Origin: Singulisphaera sp. GP187
GTDB lineage: Bacteria; Planctomycetota; Phycisphaerae; Phycisphaerales; SM1A02
Direction of reading: 5' to 3'
Length of the DNA stretch: 64,000 bases
Assembly (NCBI GenBank): GCA_945862215.1
Contig: CAMAXY010000001.1
Location: forward strand, 1-64,000
Positions 16,863 to 26,719 of this stretch are shown one piece after another (the stretch's first letter is position 1; every line of letters starts with the position of its first letter). The notes under the pieces were generated by a model that searched no databases, was not told the origin of the DNA, and saw only the letters and a program-made list of their open reading frames with translations. Position numbers and translations under genes: made by a program.

Positions 16863-17954
16863 TTATTGCAACCATCCGCTTAGAAGGATTGCTAGATCTA
16901 GACCATTTGTGCTGCCATCGTGGTTGATATCGCCAATGCCGGATGATCCCCAATCCGACAACAAAATTGCAAGATCGAGTCCATTCACCAAGTTGTCGCA
17001 ATTGATATCGGCAGGCGCGCACGAAGATCCGATTGATACAGTGATCTGAAGAGCTGCCGCGTGTGCCAATTGAAATTGTACCTGTGCATTTTCCTTTGCA
17101 TAGAACGCTGGAAAGTTTCCACCTTGTTGCTCTACAAAAGTCAGGCTACTGACCACGAAAAAAAGTTTGCCATCATTGAGAGATGAACGCAAGTATGCCT
17201 GCACGGTCGAGTCGGAGAGGTCGAGATCGAAATACATGGGTGTATATAAAGCGATCAGCGATCCTGCGGGGAGTCCGGCGATCTGACCTGTCGCAAATCT
17301 TCGCGGCTCGAATCGCTCGCGTGGATTGTTCGAGACGTCGATCGAATTGCCCACGGAGTCGAAGCTCATCGCATAGGCGTTGCGGACTCCGGATGCCAAT
17401 GGATTATTCGGAGTCGCATATGGAGAATTCTCTAGAAACGTCGCAGATGTGAAACCATTTCGAAAGCCGCAACCGAAGAGATCAATCGATTGTCCCGCGT
17501 CGGGATCTGTTTGATATTCCGGATCACTCGCTGCCAAGAAAGTTCTCCACCCGTCTGGTGTTGGGTCATACGCGATGACGAGATTATTTGCGAATTCGAT
17601 CGTCAATCGAGCAGAAGTGATGGTGTAATTGCTTGCGCCAAGTCCACCAGTCACTTGTGATGTTGTGTCATATGCAATGATGAATTGACCATCGCGGCTA
17701 TCGAATTCGGGTGCTCCTGGCATCGATCCAAATGTGGAAATCACCGGCCGAGTTCCAGGAGTGGCATTGAATGGATACATCCATCGGTCGATTGTCGGTG
17801 TGGGCCATGAACCATTCACCGTACTGGCATTTGCACAATGAATCGGAGCGATTGCGCCAGTGATTATGCCAGTGAATATGCCAAGAGCGAAGATCAAGAA
17901 TGGAATTCCCACTCTTCGGTCAGAGTGCAATAGTATTGAGTTGGAATGCTTCAT
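16863..17954 (-). CDS. Secreted protein with C-terminal dockerin-like Ca-binding repeat pair
   Basis: The 363-residue protein has a long N-terminal signal peptide (IPFLIFALGIFTGIITGAIA, about residues 17-42) and a beta-rich domain of about 250 residues with no family I recognise. The last 55 residues carry two dockerin-like F-hand repeats: ADINCDNLVNGLDLAILLSD and GDINHDGSTNGLDLAILLSG. Such pairs end many extracellular planctomycete proteins and probably act in surface attachment rather than cellulosome assembly. The frame is open upstream to 18032, but ATG 17954 gives a proper signal peptide. Its start is only 11 bases from the divergent prepilin gene's first ATG. Confidence 0.85.
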   Translation of the reverse strand: MKHSNSILLHSDRRVGIPFLIFALGIFTGIITGAIAPIHCANASTVNGSWPTPTIDRWMYPFNATPGTRPVISTFGSMPGAPEFDSRDGQFIIAYDTTSQVTGGLGASNYTITSARLTIEFANNLVIAYDPTPDGWRTFLAASDPEYQTDPDAGQSIDLFGCGFRNGFTSATFLENSPYATPNNPLASGVRNAYAMSFDSVGNSIDVSNNPRERFEPRRFATGQIAGLPAGSLIALYTPMYFDLDLSDSTVQAYLRSSLNDGKLFFVVSSLTFVEQQGGNFPAFYAKENAQVQFQLAHAAALQITVSIGSSCAPADINCDNLVNGLDLAILLSDWGSSGIGDINHDGSTNGLDLAILLSGWLQ

Positions 17955-17965
17955 TGAATTCAAAA

Positions 17966-18892
17966 ATGTTAGGCAGTCACAACATACAACTTGGGCGAAG
18001 ATTGGCAAGAACTGTTCTCCATTTTTTGGCAAAGAACACCGTTCAGGGACAATGGCGGCGTGGATTTACGCTCGTTGAACTGTTGGTGGTTATTGGTTTG
18101 ATCGCATTGATCATCGGTTTGTTGGGACCTGCATTGAATATGGCTCGGCGCGCGGCAGCTCGAAGTCGAGAAATGGGCGCGGCGAGACAAGTTGCACAAG
18201 CGTGGATTTCATATTCGCTTGAGCAAAATGGACAGTTGTTGCCAGGATTTTTGGCGGGGCTTCCAGCATTCGAAGAAAATGGAGCTGTTATTCCAGTCAA
18301 CACATATGGTGGTGGTGCAACGATCTCCGCACGTTGGCCGTGGAGACTCGCGCCATACTTTGGTGGTGACATGCGTGCGCTCTATGTTGGCGCGCAAGGC
18401 GAAGTGTTATCGAAACTTGAGAATGGAGATCATGGCGAATTTCTCTATTTCGCAAGTCTGTATCCATCGTTTGGTTTGAATAGCACTTGGGTCGGTGGTG
18501 ACAGTGAACGCATGGGATTTCTGCCGCAGACTTTGCCAAATGGTCAACCGAATCCGCTGGGAAGATTTTTCGTATCGCGTCTCGCACAATTTCGACATCC
18601 ACAGCGCGTTACAGTCTTCGTTTCTAGTCGTACTCCAAGCGCAATGGAGGCGCAGTCAACGCAAGGATATTTTCGGGTCGAAAGTCCATGGTTTGTTCTG
18701 TCACAGTGGGCGGTGAAGTATGACCCGATTGATCCCGCATCATGTGGCAATGTGAGTGCGAGATATGGAGATGAAGCTGTTATCGCAACTGCGGATGGTT
18801 CAACCGAAGCAATTGCGATTGAAACGCTCCGTGATATGCGGCGATGGGCCGATCAAGCGGAGACATTTGATTTTCGCTTGACCCCGCCGTAG
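17966..18892 (+). CDS. Stand-alone type IV pilin/pseudopilin-like protein, planctomycete type
   Basis: The 308-residue product carries a prepilin signature WRRG-FTLVELLVVIGLIALI; cleavage would follow Gly 33. With ATG 17966 the leader is unusually long at 33 residues, so a later TTG in the leader, giving about 13 residues, may be the true start. The large C-terminal part ends AVIATADGSTEAIAIETLRD then MRRW, the degenerate form of the DG motif that closes many planctomycete H-X9-DG prepilin-like proteins. It is far from the secretion operon at 46-63 kb but would need the same prepilin peptidase. Function unknown; surface or pilus-like structure is inference. Confidence 0.82.
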   Translation: MLGSHNIQLGRRLARTVLHFLAKNTVQGQWRRGFTLVELLVVIGLIALIIGLLGPALNMARRAAARSREMGAARQVAQAWISYSLEQNGQLLPGFLAGLPAFEENGAVIPVNTYGGGATISARWPWRLAPYFGGDMRALYVGAQGEVLSKLENGDHGEFLYFASLYPSFGLNSTWVGGDSERMGFLPQTLPNGQPNPLGRFFVSRLAQFRHPQRVTVFVSSRTPSAMEAQSTQGYFRVESPWFVLSQWAVKYDPIDPASCGNVSARYGDEAVIATADGSTEAIAIETLRDMRRWADQAETFDFRLTPP

Positions 18893-18908
18893 CACTATAA
18901 ACCTACTG

Positions 18909-20888
18909 TTATTCCTCGTTTTCACGCAGTTTCGCAAGTGCGTTGAAATCTTCCAGCGTCGTGGTGTCCTGCGTGGATTCTTTCCCAGCAGCGATGTCGC
19001 GCAGAAGTCTGCGCATAATTTTTCCTGAACGAGTCTTGGGAAGAAGCGTGGTGAAGCGGATCATGTCGGGTCGAGCGATCGCCCCGATTTCCTTCGTGAC
19101 ATGTTCCATCAATTGCTTTCGAAGAGAATCGTCGGCGGGTCCTTTGAATTGTGGTGCGAGAGTCACGAACGCAGCGATGCCAGTTCCCTTTATCTCGTGT
19201 GGGATGCCAACGACTGCTGCCTCGACTATCGCAGGATGCGAGACAAGCGCACTTTCAACTTCCATTGTTCCCAGACGATGCCCACTGACATTGATCACGT
19301 CATCAATGCGTCCCATGATCCAGAAATATCCGCGTTCATCGCGTCGAGCGCCGTCGCCAGCGATATACATTCCCGGAACCTTCGTCCAATATGTTTCGAT
19401 GAAGCGCGCTCGGTCGCCATGAATGCCGCGCAACATTCCAGGCCACGGACGGCGAATGACCAGTAAACCACCTTGATTTGCAGGCAATTCCTCGCCATTT
19501 TCATTGACGATTGCTGCATCAATTCCAAATGCTGGCAGTGTGCACGAACCTGGAACTGTCGGCGTGCATCCAGGAAGTGGCGTGATGATGTGTCCACCAG
19601 TTTCAGTCTGCCACATTGTGTCGACGATCGGGCAACGCGACTGTCCAATATTTTGGTGATACCAAATCCAAGCTTCTGGATTGATGGGTTCGCCAACTGT
19701 GCCAAGTAGCAGAAGACTGGACAAGTCGTGTTTGCGAGGTTGTTCGTCTCCCCATTTCATAAATGCACGAATTGCTGTGGGGGCGGTATAGAAATGAGTG
19801 ACCTTGTGGCGCGCGACCATTGACCAGAAGCGATCTTCGGCAGGAAAATTTGGCGCGCCTTCATACATCACGGTTGGTACGCGATTGGGAAGCATGCCAT
19901 AGACGATGTATGAATGACCGGTGATCCAACCGATGTCTGCGGTGCAAAAGAAAACTTGATTGCGCTGTGGGACAAGATTGAAAGTCATTCGCGCAGTGTG
20001 CGCGGTATAGATCATGTATCCGCCGGTAGTATGGCATATACCCTTTGGTTTCCCAGTGGATCCACTGGTGTAGAGCAAGAAAAGCAAATCTTCAGAGTCC
20101 ATTTCTTCACAAGGACATTCAGAAGATTGATTTGAAACCAATTCGTGCCACCATTGGTCCCTACCCGTGTGCATCGTGACCGGAGAATTTGTACGGCGCA
20201 CAACCAAAACATTTTGGACATCAGGAAGTTTCTCGCACGCATCGTCGACGTTCTTTTTCAGACTAACGATTTGTCCTCGTCGCCAAGCGCCATCGCACGT
20301 GATGATGATCTTGCTCTTCGCATCTTGTACGCGGTCAACAATCGCAGGCGATGCGAAGCCGCCGAAGATCACAGAATGCGGAGCGCCGATTCTTGCACAC
20401 GCCAACATCGCAATCGCCAACTCTGGAACCATTCCCATATAGATGGTGACCACATCTCCCCGTTGCACACCCATCGACTTGAGCGCATTGGCCGTTTGCG
20501 AAACTTCACGAAGCAAGTCGCGATATGTCAATCGCCGAACTTCAGGATCAGGTGAACATGGTTCGCCCTCCCAGAGAATCGCAAGCTCATCACCGTGTCC
20601 GTTTTTCACTTGCCTATCGACGCAATTTGCACAGACATTGGTGGTTCCATCGACGAACCACTTCGCATCCGGAACATTCCAATCGACAACTCTTTTCCAA
20701 GGTCGATACCAATGAAAATCCTTGGCGATATCTCCCCAGAACCCCGCTGGATCATCAATCGATCTTCGATACATATCGTGATATGTCTTCAGATCGGGAA
20801 CATAAATCGGACCGATATGAGATTGAAAGTGTTCGCTCGGCTCGAAGATCCGATTTTCTTGAAGCATGCTTGTGATGGATTCACTCAT
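18909..20888 (-). CDS. acs: Acetyl-CoA synthetase (AMP-forming)
   Basis: The 659-residue protein matches Acs length and motifs. FWGDIAKDFHWYRPWKRV opens it, YTSGSTGKPKG is the adenylation P-loop, MWQTETGGH is motif A5-like, YIAGDGARRDERGYFWIMGR contains the hinge, and LPKTRSGKIMRRLLR holds the C-terminal catalytic Lys that is acetylated in characterised enzymes. It activates acetate to acetyl-CoA in the cytoplasm. Monocistronic by position: the prepilin gene before it is convergent and the ABC genes after it are divergent. Confidence 0.96.
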   Translation of the reverse strand: MSESITSMLQENRIFEPSEHFQSHIGPIYVPDLKTYHDMYRRSIDDPAGFWGDIAKDFHWYRPWKRVVDWNVPDAKWFVDGTTNVCANCVDRQVKNGHGDELAILWEGEPCSPDPEVRRLTYRDLLREVSQTANALKSMGVQRGDVVTIYMGMVPELAIAMLACARIGAPHSVIFGGFASPAIVDRVQDAKSKIIITCDGAWRRGQIVSLKKNVDDACEKLPDVQNVLVVRRTNSPVTMHTGRDQWWHELVSNQSSECPCEEMDSEDLLFLLYTSGSTGKPKGICHTTGGYMIYTAHTARMTFNLVPQRNQVFFCTADIGWITGHSYIVYGMLPNRVPTVMYEGAPNFPAEDRFWSMVARHKVTHFYTAPTAIRAFMKWGDEQPRKHDLSSLLLLGTVGEPINPEAWIWYHQNIGQSRCPIVDTMWQTETGGHIITPLPGCTPTVPGSCTLPAFGIDAAIVNENGEELPANQGGLLVIRRPWPGMLRGIHGDRARFIETYWTKVPGMYIAGDGARRDERGYFWIMGRIDDVINVSGHRLGTMEVESALVSHPAIVEAAVVGIPHEIKGTGIAAFVTLAPQFKGPADDSLRKQLMEHVTKEIGAIARPDMIRFTTLLPKTRSGKIMRRLLRDIAAGKESTQDTTTLEDFNALAKLRENEE

Positions 20889-20957
20889 CGCAAAGTAGGG
20901 TAACCCCTAAGATGTCTATATGCATCTGTCTCTGAAAAATTCTCAGGCGTTGAAGCG

Positions 20958-21695
20958 ATGTTGATTTTTCGAGATTTGCGCAGAGCTTTCGGATCGTTAC
21001 AAGCCGTTGATGGCGTTTCGCTGCACGTTGATCGCGCGGAAGTTGTCGGATTGCTCGGCCCAAACGGCGCAGGGAAATCTACCACTGTTGCGATGGCGAC
21101 AGGATTGATGCGGCCAGATTCCGGCGAAGTCGAAATTGTTGGATTTGGAGAACCAATGCGAGCGAGTGCTCGTCGACATGTTGGACTCGCACCGCAGGAA
21201 TTGGCGCTCTATGAGGGCTTGACCGCAGTCGAAACACTTGTCTTCTTCGCTCGTTTGTATGGCGCATCTGTTCAACGTGATGCAATTCAAGCTGGATTGG
21301 AAGAAGTGGGACTTGCTTCGCGCGGGAAAGATCGCGTTGGAACATTTTCTGGCGGAATGAAACGACGATTGAATCTTGCGGTTGCGCTCATCCATAAACC
21401 AAGTGTGCTTGTTCTTGATGAACCAACAGCTGGAGTTGATCCGCAATCACGCGCGCATGTGCGAGAGATCATTCGACAGCGCGCAGCAGCTGGATGCGCT
21501 GTGTTGGTGACAACGCATGACATGGAAGAAGCAGAAAAAATCTGTGATCGCATCGCGGTCATGGATCAAGGGAAAATTCGTGCTCACGGAACGCTTTCAC
21601 AATTGCTGACTGCCCACGGCAGCGTGCAAGGCACGAAGGCTCGTGGATTGGAAGAAGTCCTGCTGAATCTCACAGGACGGAGTTTGCGCGAATGA
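20958..21695 (+). CDS. ABC transporter ATP-binding protein (NatA / drug-exporter type)
   Basis: The 245-residue ATPase carries Walker A GPNGAGKST near residue 35, the Q-loop LAPQELALYEGLT, signature LSGG-equivalent FSGGMKRRLNLAVAL, Walker B VLVLDEPTAGVDPQ and the H-loop TTHDMEEAEKI. Its stop overlaps the next gene's ATG (ATGA at 21692-21695). Together they form an ABC-2 exporter of the NatAB/CcmA group; substrate unknown (Na+, antibiotic or polysaccharide are all possible). Confidence 0.93.
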   Translation: MLIFRDLRRAFGSLQAVDGVSLHVDRAEVVGLLGPNGAGKSTTVAMATGLMRPDSGEVEIVGFGEPMRASARRHVGLAPQELALYEGLTAVETLVFFARLYGASVQRDAIQAGLEEVGLASRGKDRVGTFSGGMKRRLNLAVALIHKPSVLVLDEPTAGVDPQSRAHVREIIRQRAAAGCAVLVTTHDMEEAEKICDRIAVMDQGKIRAHGTLSQLLTAHGSVQGTKARGLEEVLLNLTGRSLRE

Positions 21696-23005
21696 TTTCT
21701 CAAATGTTCGCAATCGCATTGAAGGATTTACGATTGCTCTCGCGCGATCGCGGCGCGCTCTTTTTCACGATTGTATTTCCCTTGATTATCGCAGTGCTTT
21801 TCGGAATGGTCTTTGGCAGAGTGTCCACGCCAGGTCCGCTCGATGTTGTTGTTGTCGTCACCGAAGATGGTCCGCTTGCACGATCATTTTCTGCTGCACT
21901 TCAAGCAGATACTGTGCTCCATGTCCAAGTTGCTGCGAACAAGGAGAGTGCAGTTGAAATCGTTCGTCGAGGGAAAGCGGCTGCTGCGATCATTCTTCCA
22001 GATGGATTCGACGCGCGTGCAGAAGCTTTGTTTTCTGGCGGTTCGATGCCCGTTGATCTCTTGGGCGATCCTTCCAGAGCAGCCGAACTTGGATTGCTCG
22101 AAGGCAAGTTGATGGAGATTGGATTTCGTCAGTTCATACTTGCCGTGACGGACTCCGAGCGACTCGCTCGACAATCAACGGATATCAATCGTCAATTGGA
22201 GAACGATAAAACTCTCAGCTCAGAGGAGCGATCCGCGATTACAAAACTTTTCTCTGGCGCGGAAGAACTCGCAGTGGCTCGCAAAGCCGATGATGGCAAA
22301 CAAGGTGCAAATGGCGTACAGATCGCAAAAAGCGGAGGAATGACCGAATTTCGCCCGGTACGAATCCGATCCGAAATGCTTACGCAAAACAAAGCAGATC
22401 CACCTTCAACATATGCCGTGACATTTCCGCAGGGAGTCGTGTGGGGATTAGCAGGATGCGTGATGGCATTTGTCACAACCCTCGCAAGCGAGCGCGCGCA
22501 AGGAACGCTCGCCAGACTTCGTGCAGCGCCGCTCTCTATGCATCTCATTCTCGCAAGCAAGGGTATGGCGTGCGTCGCCTCGTCGATGATCATGCAGTCA
22601 CTTCTGCTCGCATTAGCGTGGTTCGCCTTTGGAGTTCGTCCCATCAATCTTCCAATGCTCATCTTGGCGATGTTGGTGATTGCAATGTCGTTCACCGCAC
22701 TTGCGATGATGATCGCCGCGCTCTTTCGAACAGGTGGTGGAACAGATGGTGCTGCGCGCGCATTGATTCTTGTGCTCGCAATTGTGGGTGGTGGGTCGAT
22801 ACCGCTGGTCTTTATGCCACCAATCTTGCGGTCGATTAGCGTCGTGAGTCCATTCCGTTGGGCGATCTCAGCGCTCGAAGGACCTTTGTGGCGAGGTGGG
22901 TCTATTGCGGATCAATTCGCTGCGATCGGATCGATCGCATTGGTAGGTCTTGCCTGTGCCGTCATTTCTTTAGGCGGTATGGCGATATGGCGTCGCGGAA
23001 TGTGA
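21692..23005 (+). CDS. ABC-2 type transporter permease (NatB-like)
   Basis: The 437-residue membrane protein has one N-terminal segment (ALFFTIVFPLIIAVLFGMVF), a large extracytoplasmic domain (about residues 45-240), and five or six C-terminal segments starting at GVVWGLAGCVMAFVTTLAS. GTLARLRAAPLSMHLILASK is the coupling-helix region typical of ABC-2 permeases. It partners the ATPase encoded immediately upstream. It is convergent with alaS, 6 bases apart, with no visible intrinsic terminator. Confidence 0.92.
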   Translation: MISQMFAIALKDLRLLSRDRGALFFTIVFPLIIAVLFGMVFGRVSTPGPLDVVVVVTEDGPLARSFSAALQADTVLHVQVAANKESAVEIVRRGKAAAAIILPDGFDARAEALFSGGSMPVDLLGDPSRAAELGLLEGKLMEIGFRQFILAVTDSERLARQSTDINRQLENDKTLSSEERSAITKLFSGAEELAVARKADDGKQGANGVQIAKSGGMTEFRPVRIRSEMLTQNKADPPSTYAVTFPQGVVWGLAGCVMAFVTTLASERAQGTLARLRAAPLSMHLILASKGMACVASSMIMQSLLLALAWFAFGVRPINLPMLILAMLVIAMSFTALAMMIAALFRTGGGTDGAARALILVLAIVGGGSIPLVFMPPILRSISVVSPFRWAISALEGPLWRGGSIADQFAAIGSIALVGLACAVISLGGMAIWRRGM

Positions 23006-23011
23006 GCTGAT

Positions 23012-25858
23012 TCAAACACGATTCGTAAATGCAACCGCTGCTGCAAACGCATCATTGATTTTCGATGGATCTTTTCCGCCAGCTTGCGCCATGTCGGGCT
23101 TTCCACCGCCAGATCCACCGCAAGCAAGCGCCGTGACCTTGACCCATTCCCCAGCGTTGATTCCGCGTGCAATCGCAGACTTTGGACTTGTCGCAATAAT
23201 CGCAACTTTCGAGCTTGCTTCATCGGGACTCAAGAACAAGATTGGCGTATCGCTCAAACGAGTGCGTGCGGAGTCGATCGCCGCAATCAGCGCGGCAGGA
23301 TTTGCTCCTGTGAGAATCGCAATGAGTGGCTTGGTCACATCGCCTGCAATGTGTTTCTGCACGATTTCATTCACTTGTGCGAGAGCGCCGTCGCGTGTCG
23401 CTCCTTCTTGTTGTTTGCGAACATCTTTCGCGCGTTCGCGCAAAGCGTCAATTCGTGGCAAAGCATTTCGACGAGCAACGATGCCGATGGCAAGCGTTGT
23501 TTCCAATCGTGTGATCTCCGCAACTTCAGCGAGCATCGCGTCGCCGTCAAGCGATGCAACTGCATCGATGCGACGATTGAGTTCGACAGCGGAATCCTTC
23601 GCGGCGCGCGCGGCGGCTCCTGTCAATCCGAAACATCGGCGTACACCGGCGGAGGAGGCGCCTTCTGAAAGCAGCACGAAAGAGCCAGCTTCCGCAGTCG
23701 TTTTTAAATGCGTGCCTCCGCAAAACTCTGTAGAGAAATCCTTCCACCGTGGATCGCTTGGTGCTGCGAGCAGGGCTTCGATCGTTGATCCAACGCACAC
23801 CACGCGAACTGGATCTGGGTATTGCTCTCCAAAGACCGCGCGCACACCATTGATAGCCCGCGCCTTTCCAAGGTCGACCGTGGCGATATGCACTGGAAGT
23901 TTGCGCGAAATCACTTCATTTACAATGTTTTCGACACGCACGGCGTCGGCGGGGGAAAGAGCCGCCGATCCTGAATAGTCAAATCGAAGCCGATCTGGAG
24001 CAACGAGTGACCCGCGCTGTTGCACATCATCTCCGACCACTTCGCGCAGTGCGAGATTTAGGAGATGTGTTGCAGTGTGATTTGCTTGAATCGCTTCTCG
24101 TCGACTATGGCGCAGAGCAATCTCTGCCGCATCGCCTGTGCGCATGATTCCAGAGTGCACTTGGCCAATGTGCAGGATGTAATCGCCAAACTTCTGAACA
24201 TTGCTGACTTGGAATACGCCATGCGAACCGATTGCATTGCCATCTCCAATTGCGCCGCCGCCATCGATATGCCCAGCGCGAATATCGCCATGGTCTGCTT
24301 CTTGGCCCCCGGATTCAGCATAAAAACAGGTTTTATCCAGCACGATTCCAACTGTCTGCCCAACTGAAATAGAAGGGAGAAAATCTTTTCCATCCCAAAT
24401 CGCAGCGACATGCGCGCGCATCGGTCGACCGCCGTCACGAGAGGTGTCATCTGTCGCGTGCACATGCAGTGCAGCAAGTTTTGCAATCGCATCCGGCGTC
24501 AATTCCAATTGAGGCGCGTCGCTTGCAACGGCTCGACTTGTTTCGCGAGCGCGTTCCATCAGAACTTTGTAACCCTCGAGATCAATTTGCATTCCTCGTT
24601 CGCTTGCCATGACCTGAGTCAGATCAATTGGGAATCCCCAAGTGTCATGCAATCGAAACGCATCTTCTGCAGCGATGCGTGGAGGTTTTGCTGTTGCGCC
24701 GCGCATGGCGGATTCGTCAAAGAGAGCGATTCCTCGTCCAAGCGTGCGACCGAAGAGTTCTTCTTCCGCACGAATGATGTCAGTCGCTTTCTTTGCTCCG
24801 GCAAGAATTTCTGGAAAGGCTTTGCCTAAAGTTTCAACAACCGCGGGAACAAGTTCAAAAACAAACGGACGATCCATACCAAGAGTTTGTCGTCCATGAC
24901 GCGCCGCTCGTCGAATGATGCGGCGTAGAACATAATTTCTTCCTTCGTTTCCAGGGCCAGCGCCATCGCATGCCGCTGCGGTCAAGCATCGAACATGATC
25001 GGCGATCACTCTGTATGCGATATCGATGTGATCGTTCAAGACGCCGCCATATGGTCGCGCTCCTGTCACTTCATGGATCGCGGAAAAAATCGGCGACCAA
25101 AGATCCGTGTCATAATTTGATCGCTTTCCCTGAATCACACTCACCAGTCTTTCCAATCCCATTCCTGTATCGACATGTCGTGCAGGAAGTTGCTTCAGCG
25201 TTCCATCGGTTTCACGATTGAACTGAATGAAAACGTGATTCCAAATTTCTAAGACATCTGGATCGCCAGAATTCACGAGCGCAGCAGCGTTGCGGCCGCC
25301 AATGCGATCGAAATGAATTTCGGAACATGGACCGCATGGACCGCTTTCACCCATCTCCCAGAAATTATCTTTCATCGAGCCAGGAATCACATGATTTTCT
25401 GGAAGAAAACGCAGCCAAATCGCACGCGCTTCTGTGTCGGGTTCCAGTCCTGCCTTTGCATCACCGCCGAAATATGTTGCATAGATTCGGTCGGGATTCA
25501 ATCCAAATGTTCCAGTGAGCAATTCCCATCCCCACGCAATGGATTCTTCTTTGAAGTAATCACCGAATGACCAATTGCCGAGCATCTCGAAAAAAGTATG
25601 GTGATAGACGTCGTTTCCAACATCTTCAAGATCATTGTGCTTCCCACCAGCGCGAATGCATTTCTGAGAATTGACTGCGCGCGTATATGGCCGAGTGCCT
25701 CGACCAAGAAAGACATCCTTGAATTGATTCATCCCCGCATTCGTAAAGAGCAGCGTGGGATCGTCGTATGGCACGACGGGACTTCCTTGCACAAATGTGT
25801 GCGCCGCTTTGTTGCGGAAGAAATCAATGTATGCGGTTCGAATGTCTGCAGCGCGCAT
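23012..25858 (-). CDS. alaS: Alanyl-tRNA synthetase
   Basis: The 948-residue protein is slightly longer than the E. coli enzyme. The class II aminoacylation core is at the N-terminus (LLFTNAGMNQFKDVFLG, YHHTFFEMLGNWSFGDYFK). The editing domain has the HTATH and FCGGTH zinc motifs, and the C-Ala domain ends with the Gly-rich ALACGGSGGGKPDMAQAGGK signature. It charges tRNA-Ala in the cytoplasm. The start at 25858 (MRAADIRTAYIDFF) is the family's usual start. Confidence 0.97.
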   Translation of the reverse strand: MRAADIRTAYIDFFRNKAAHTFVQGSPVVPYDDPTLLFTNAGMNQFKDVFLGRGTRPYTRAVNSQKCIRAGGKHNDLEDVGNDVYHHTFFEMLGNWSFGDYFKEESIAWGWELLTGTFGLNPDRIYATYFGGDAKAGLEPDTEARAIWLRFLPENHVIPGSMKDNFWEMGESGPCGPCSEIHFDRIGGRNAAALVNSGDPDVLEIWNHVFIQFNRETDGTLKQLPARHVDTGMGLERLVSVIQGKRSNYDTDLWSPIFSAIHEVTGARPYGGVLNDHIDIAYRVIADHVRCLTAAACDGAGPGNEGRNYVLRRIIRRAARHGRQTLGMDRPFVFELVPAVVETLGKAFPEILAGAKKATDIIRAEEELFGRTLGRGIALFDESAMRGATAKPPRIAAEDAFRLHDTWGFPIDLTQVMASERGMQIDLEGYKVLMERARETSRAVASDAPQLELTPDAIAKLAALHVHATDDTSRDGGRPMRAHVAAIWDGKDFLPSISVGQTVGIVLDKTCFYAESGGQEADHGDIRAGHIDGGGAIGDGNAIGSHGVFQVSNVQKFGDYILHIGQVHSGIMRTGDAAEIALRHSRREAIQANHTATHLLNLALREVVGDDVQQRGSLVAPDRLRFDYSGSAALSPADAVRVENIVNEVISRKLPVHIATVDLGKARAINGVRAVFGEQYPDPVRVVCVGSTIEALLAAPSDPRWKDFSTEFCGGTHLKTTAEAGSFVLLSEGASSAGVRRCFGLTGAAARAAKDSAVELNRRIDAVASLDGDAMLAEVAEITRLETTLAIGIVARRNALPRIDALRERAKDVRKQQEGATRDGALAQVNEIVQKHIAGDVTKPLIAILTGANPAALIAAIDSARTRLSDTPILFLSPDEASSKVAIIATSPKSAIARGINAGEWVKVTALACGGSGGGKPDMAQAGGKDPSKINDAFAAAVAFTNRV

Positions 25859-25917
25859 TGGAAGAGAAGTCTACGCAATTGTGCCACGAATTTGTTTCGC
25901 CCGTAACATCCGATCCC

Positions 25918-26697
25918 ATGATGCGTCGTCCATTCGTTGGCGGAAATTGGAAGATGAATACGGACCTCGAATCGGGGACGGCTCTTGCATCGGCCTTGGC
26001 AACAGAGTTGAAACACGGAAGTGAAGCAATTGATGTCGTCGTTTTCCCTCCCTATCCATATTTACAGTCCGTTGGTCGAGTGATCGATGGGAGTTCGATC
26101 GCTCTGGGCGGGCAAGATGTGTCGAGCGAAGTCAACGGAGCATTGACTGGTGAAGTCAGCGCAGAAATGCTTTTGGATCTTGGGGTGAAGTGGGTTCTCG
26201 TTGGTCATTCTGAGCGGCGCCATCGCCTCGGCGAAGCGGATTCTTTGGTGGCAGAAAAATTCGCTATGGCAATCGAGAGCGGATTATCGGTTGTCCTCTG
26301 TGTTGGCGAGACTTTGGTCCAGCGAACCACTGGACATGCGCATAAAGTTGTTCTTGACCAACTCGCAAGCGCATTTGAGTGCATTCCCGCAGATGCTTTG
26401 GCTCGAGTCGTGATTGCATACGAGCCCGTTTGGGCAATTGGCACTGGCGTTGCCGCAACTGCGGTCGATGCCGAGGAGGCTCACGGGGTCATACGAGGTT
26501 TTATTGGTTCACGCTATGATTCAGAACTCGCCTCTGGGATCCGCATTGTGTATGGCGGATCAGTAGTGCCTGGCAACGCGAAGACGATCTTCGCTGCGCC
26601 AGGAGTTGACGGTGGATTGATTGGTGGAGCTTCGTTGAAGCCAACTGACTTTCTTTCCATTTGTTCTTCGGCAATGATCGGAATTGCGACCGGATAA
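25918..26697 (+). CDS. tpiA: Triosephosphate isomerase
   Basis: The 259-residue TIM barrel contains GGNWKMN (catalytic Lys), LVGHSERR (catalytic His), AYEPVWAIGTG (catalytic Glu) and YGGSVVPGNA plus GLIGGASL (phosphate binding). It interconverts dihydroxyacetone phosphate and glyceraldehyde 3-phosphate. Two ATG codons are adjacent (25918 and 25921); upstream in-frame sequence back to 25768 overlaps alaS and looks non-coding. It heads a tpiA-secG-yicC cluster. Confidence 0.96.
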   Translation: MMRRPFVGGNWKMNTDLESGTALASALATELKHGSEAIDVVVFPPYPYLQSVGRVIDGSSIALGGQDVSSEVNGALTGEVSAEMLLDLGVKWVLVGHSERRHRLGEADSLVAEKFAMAIESGLSVVLCVGETLVQRTTGHAHKVVLDQLASAFECIPADALARVVIAYEPVWAIGTGVAATAVDAEEAHGVIRGFIGSRYDSELASGIRIVYGGSVVPGNAKTIFAAPGVDGGLIGGASLKPTDFLSICSSAMIGIATG

Positions 26698-26719
26698 CCC
26701 GGCCGAGTGGAATAATCCA

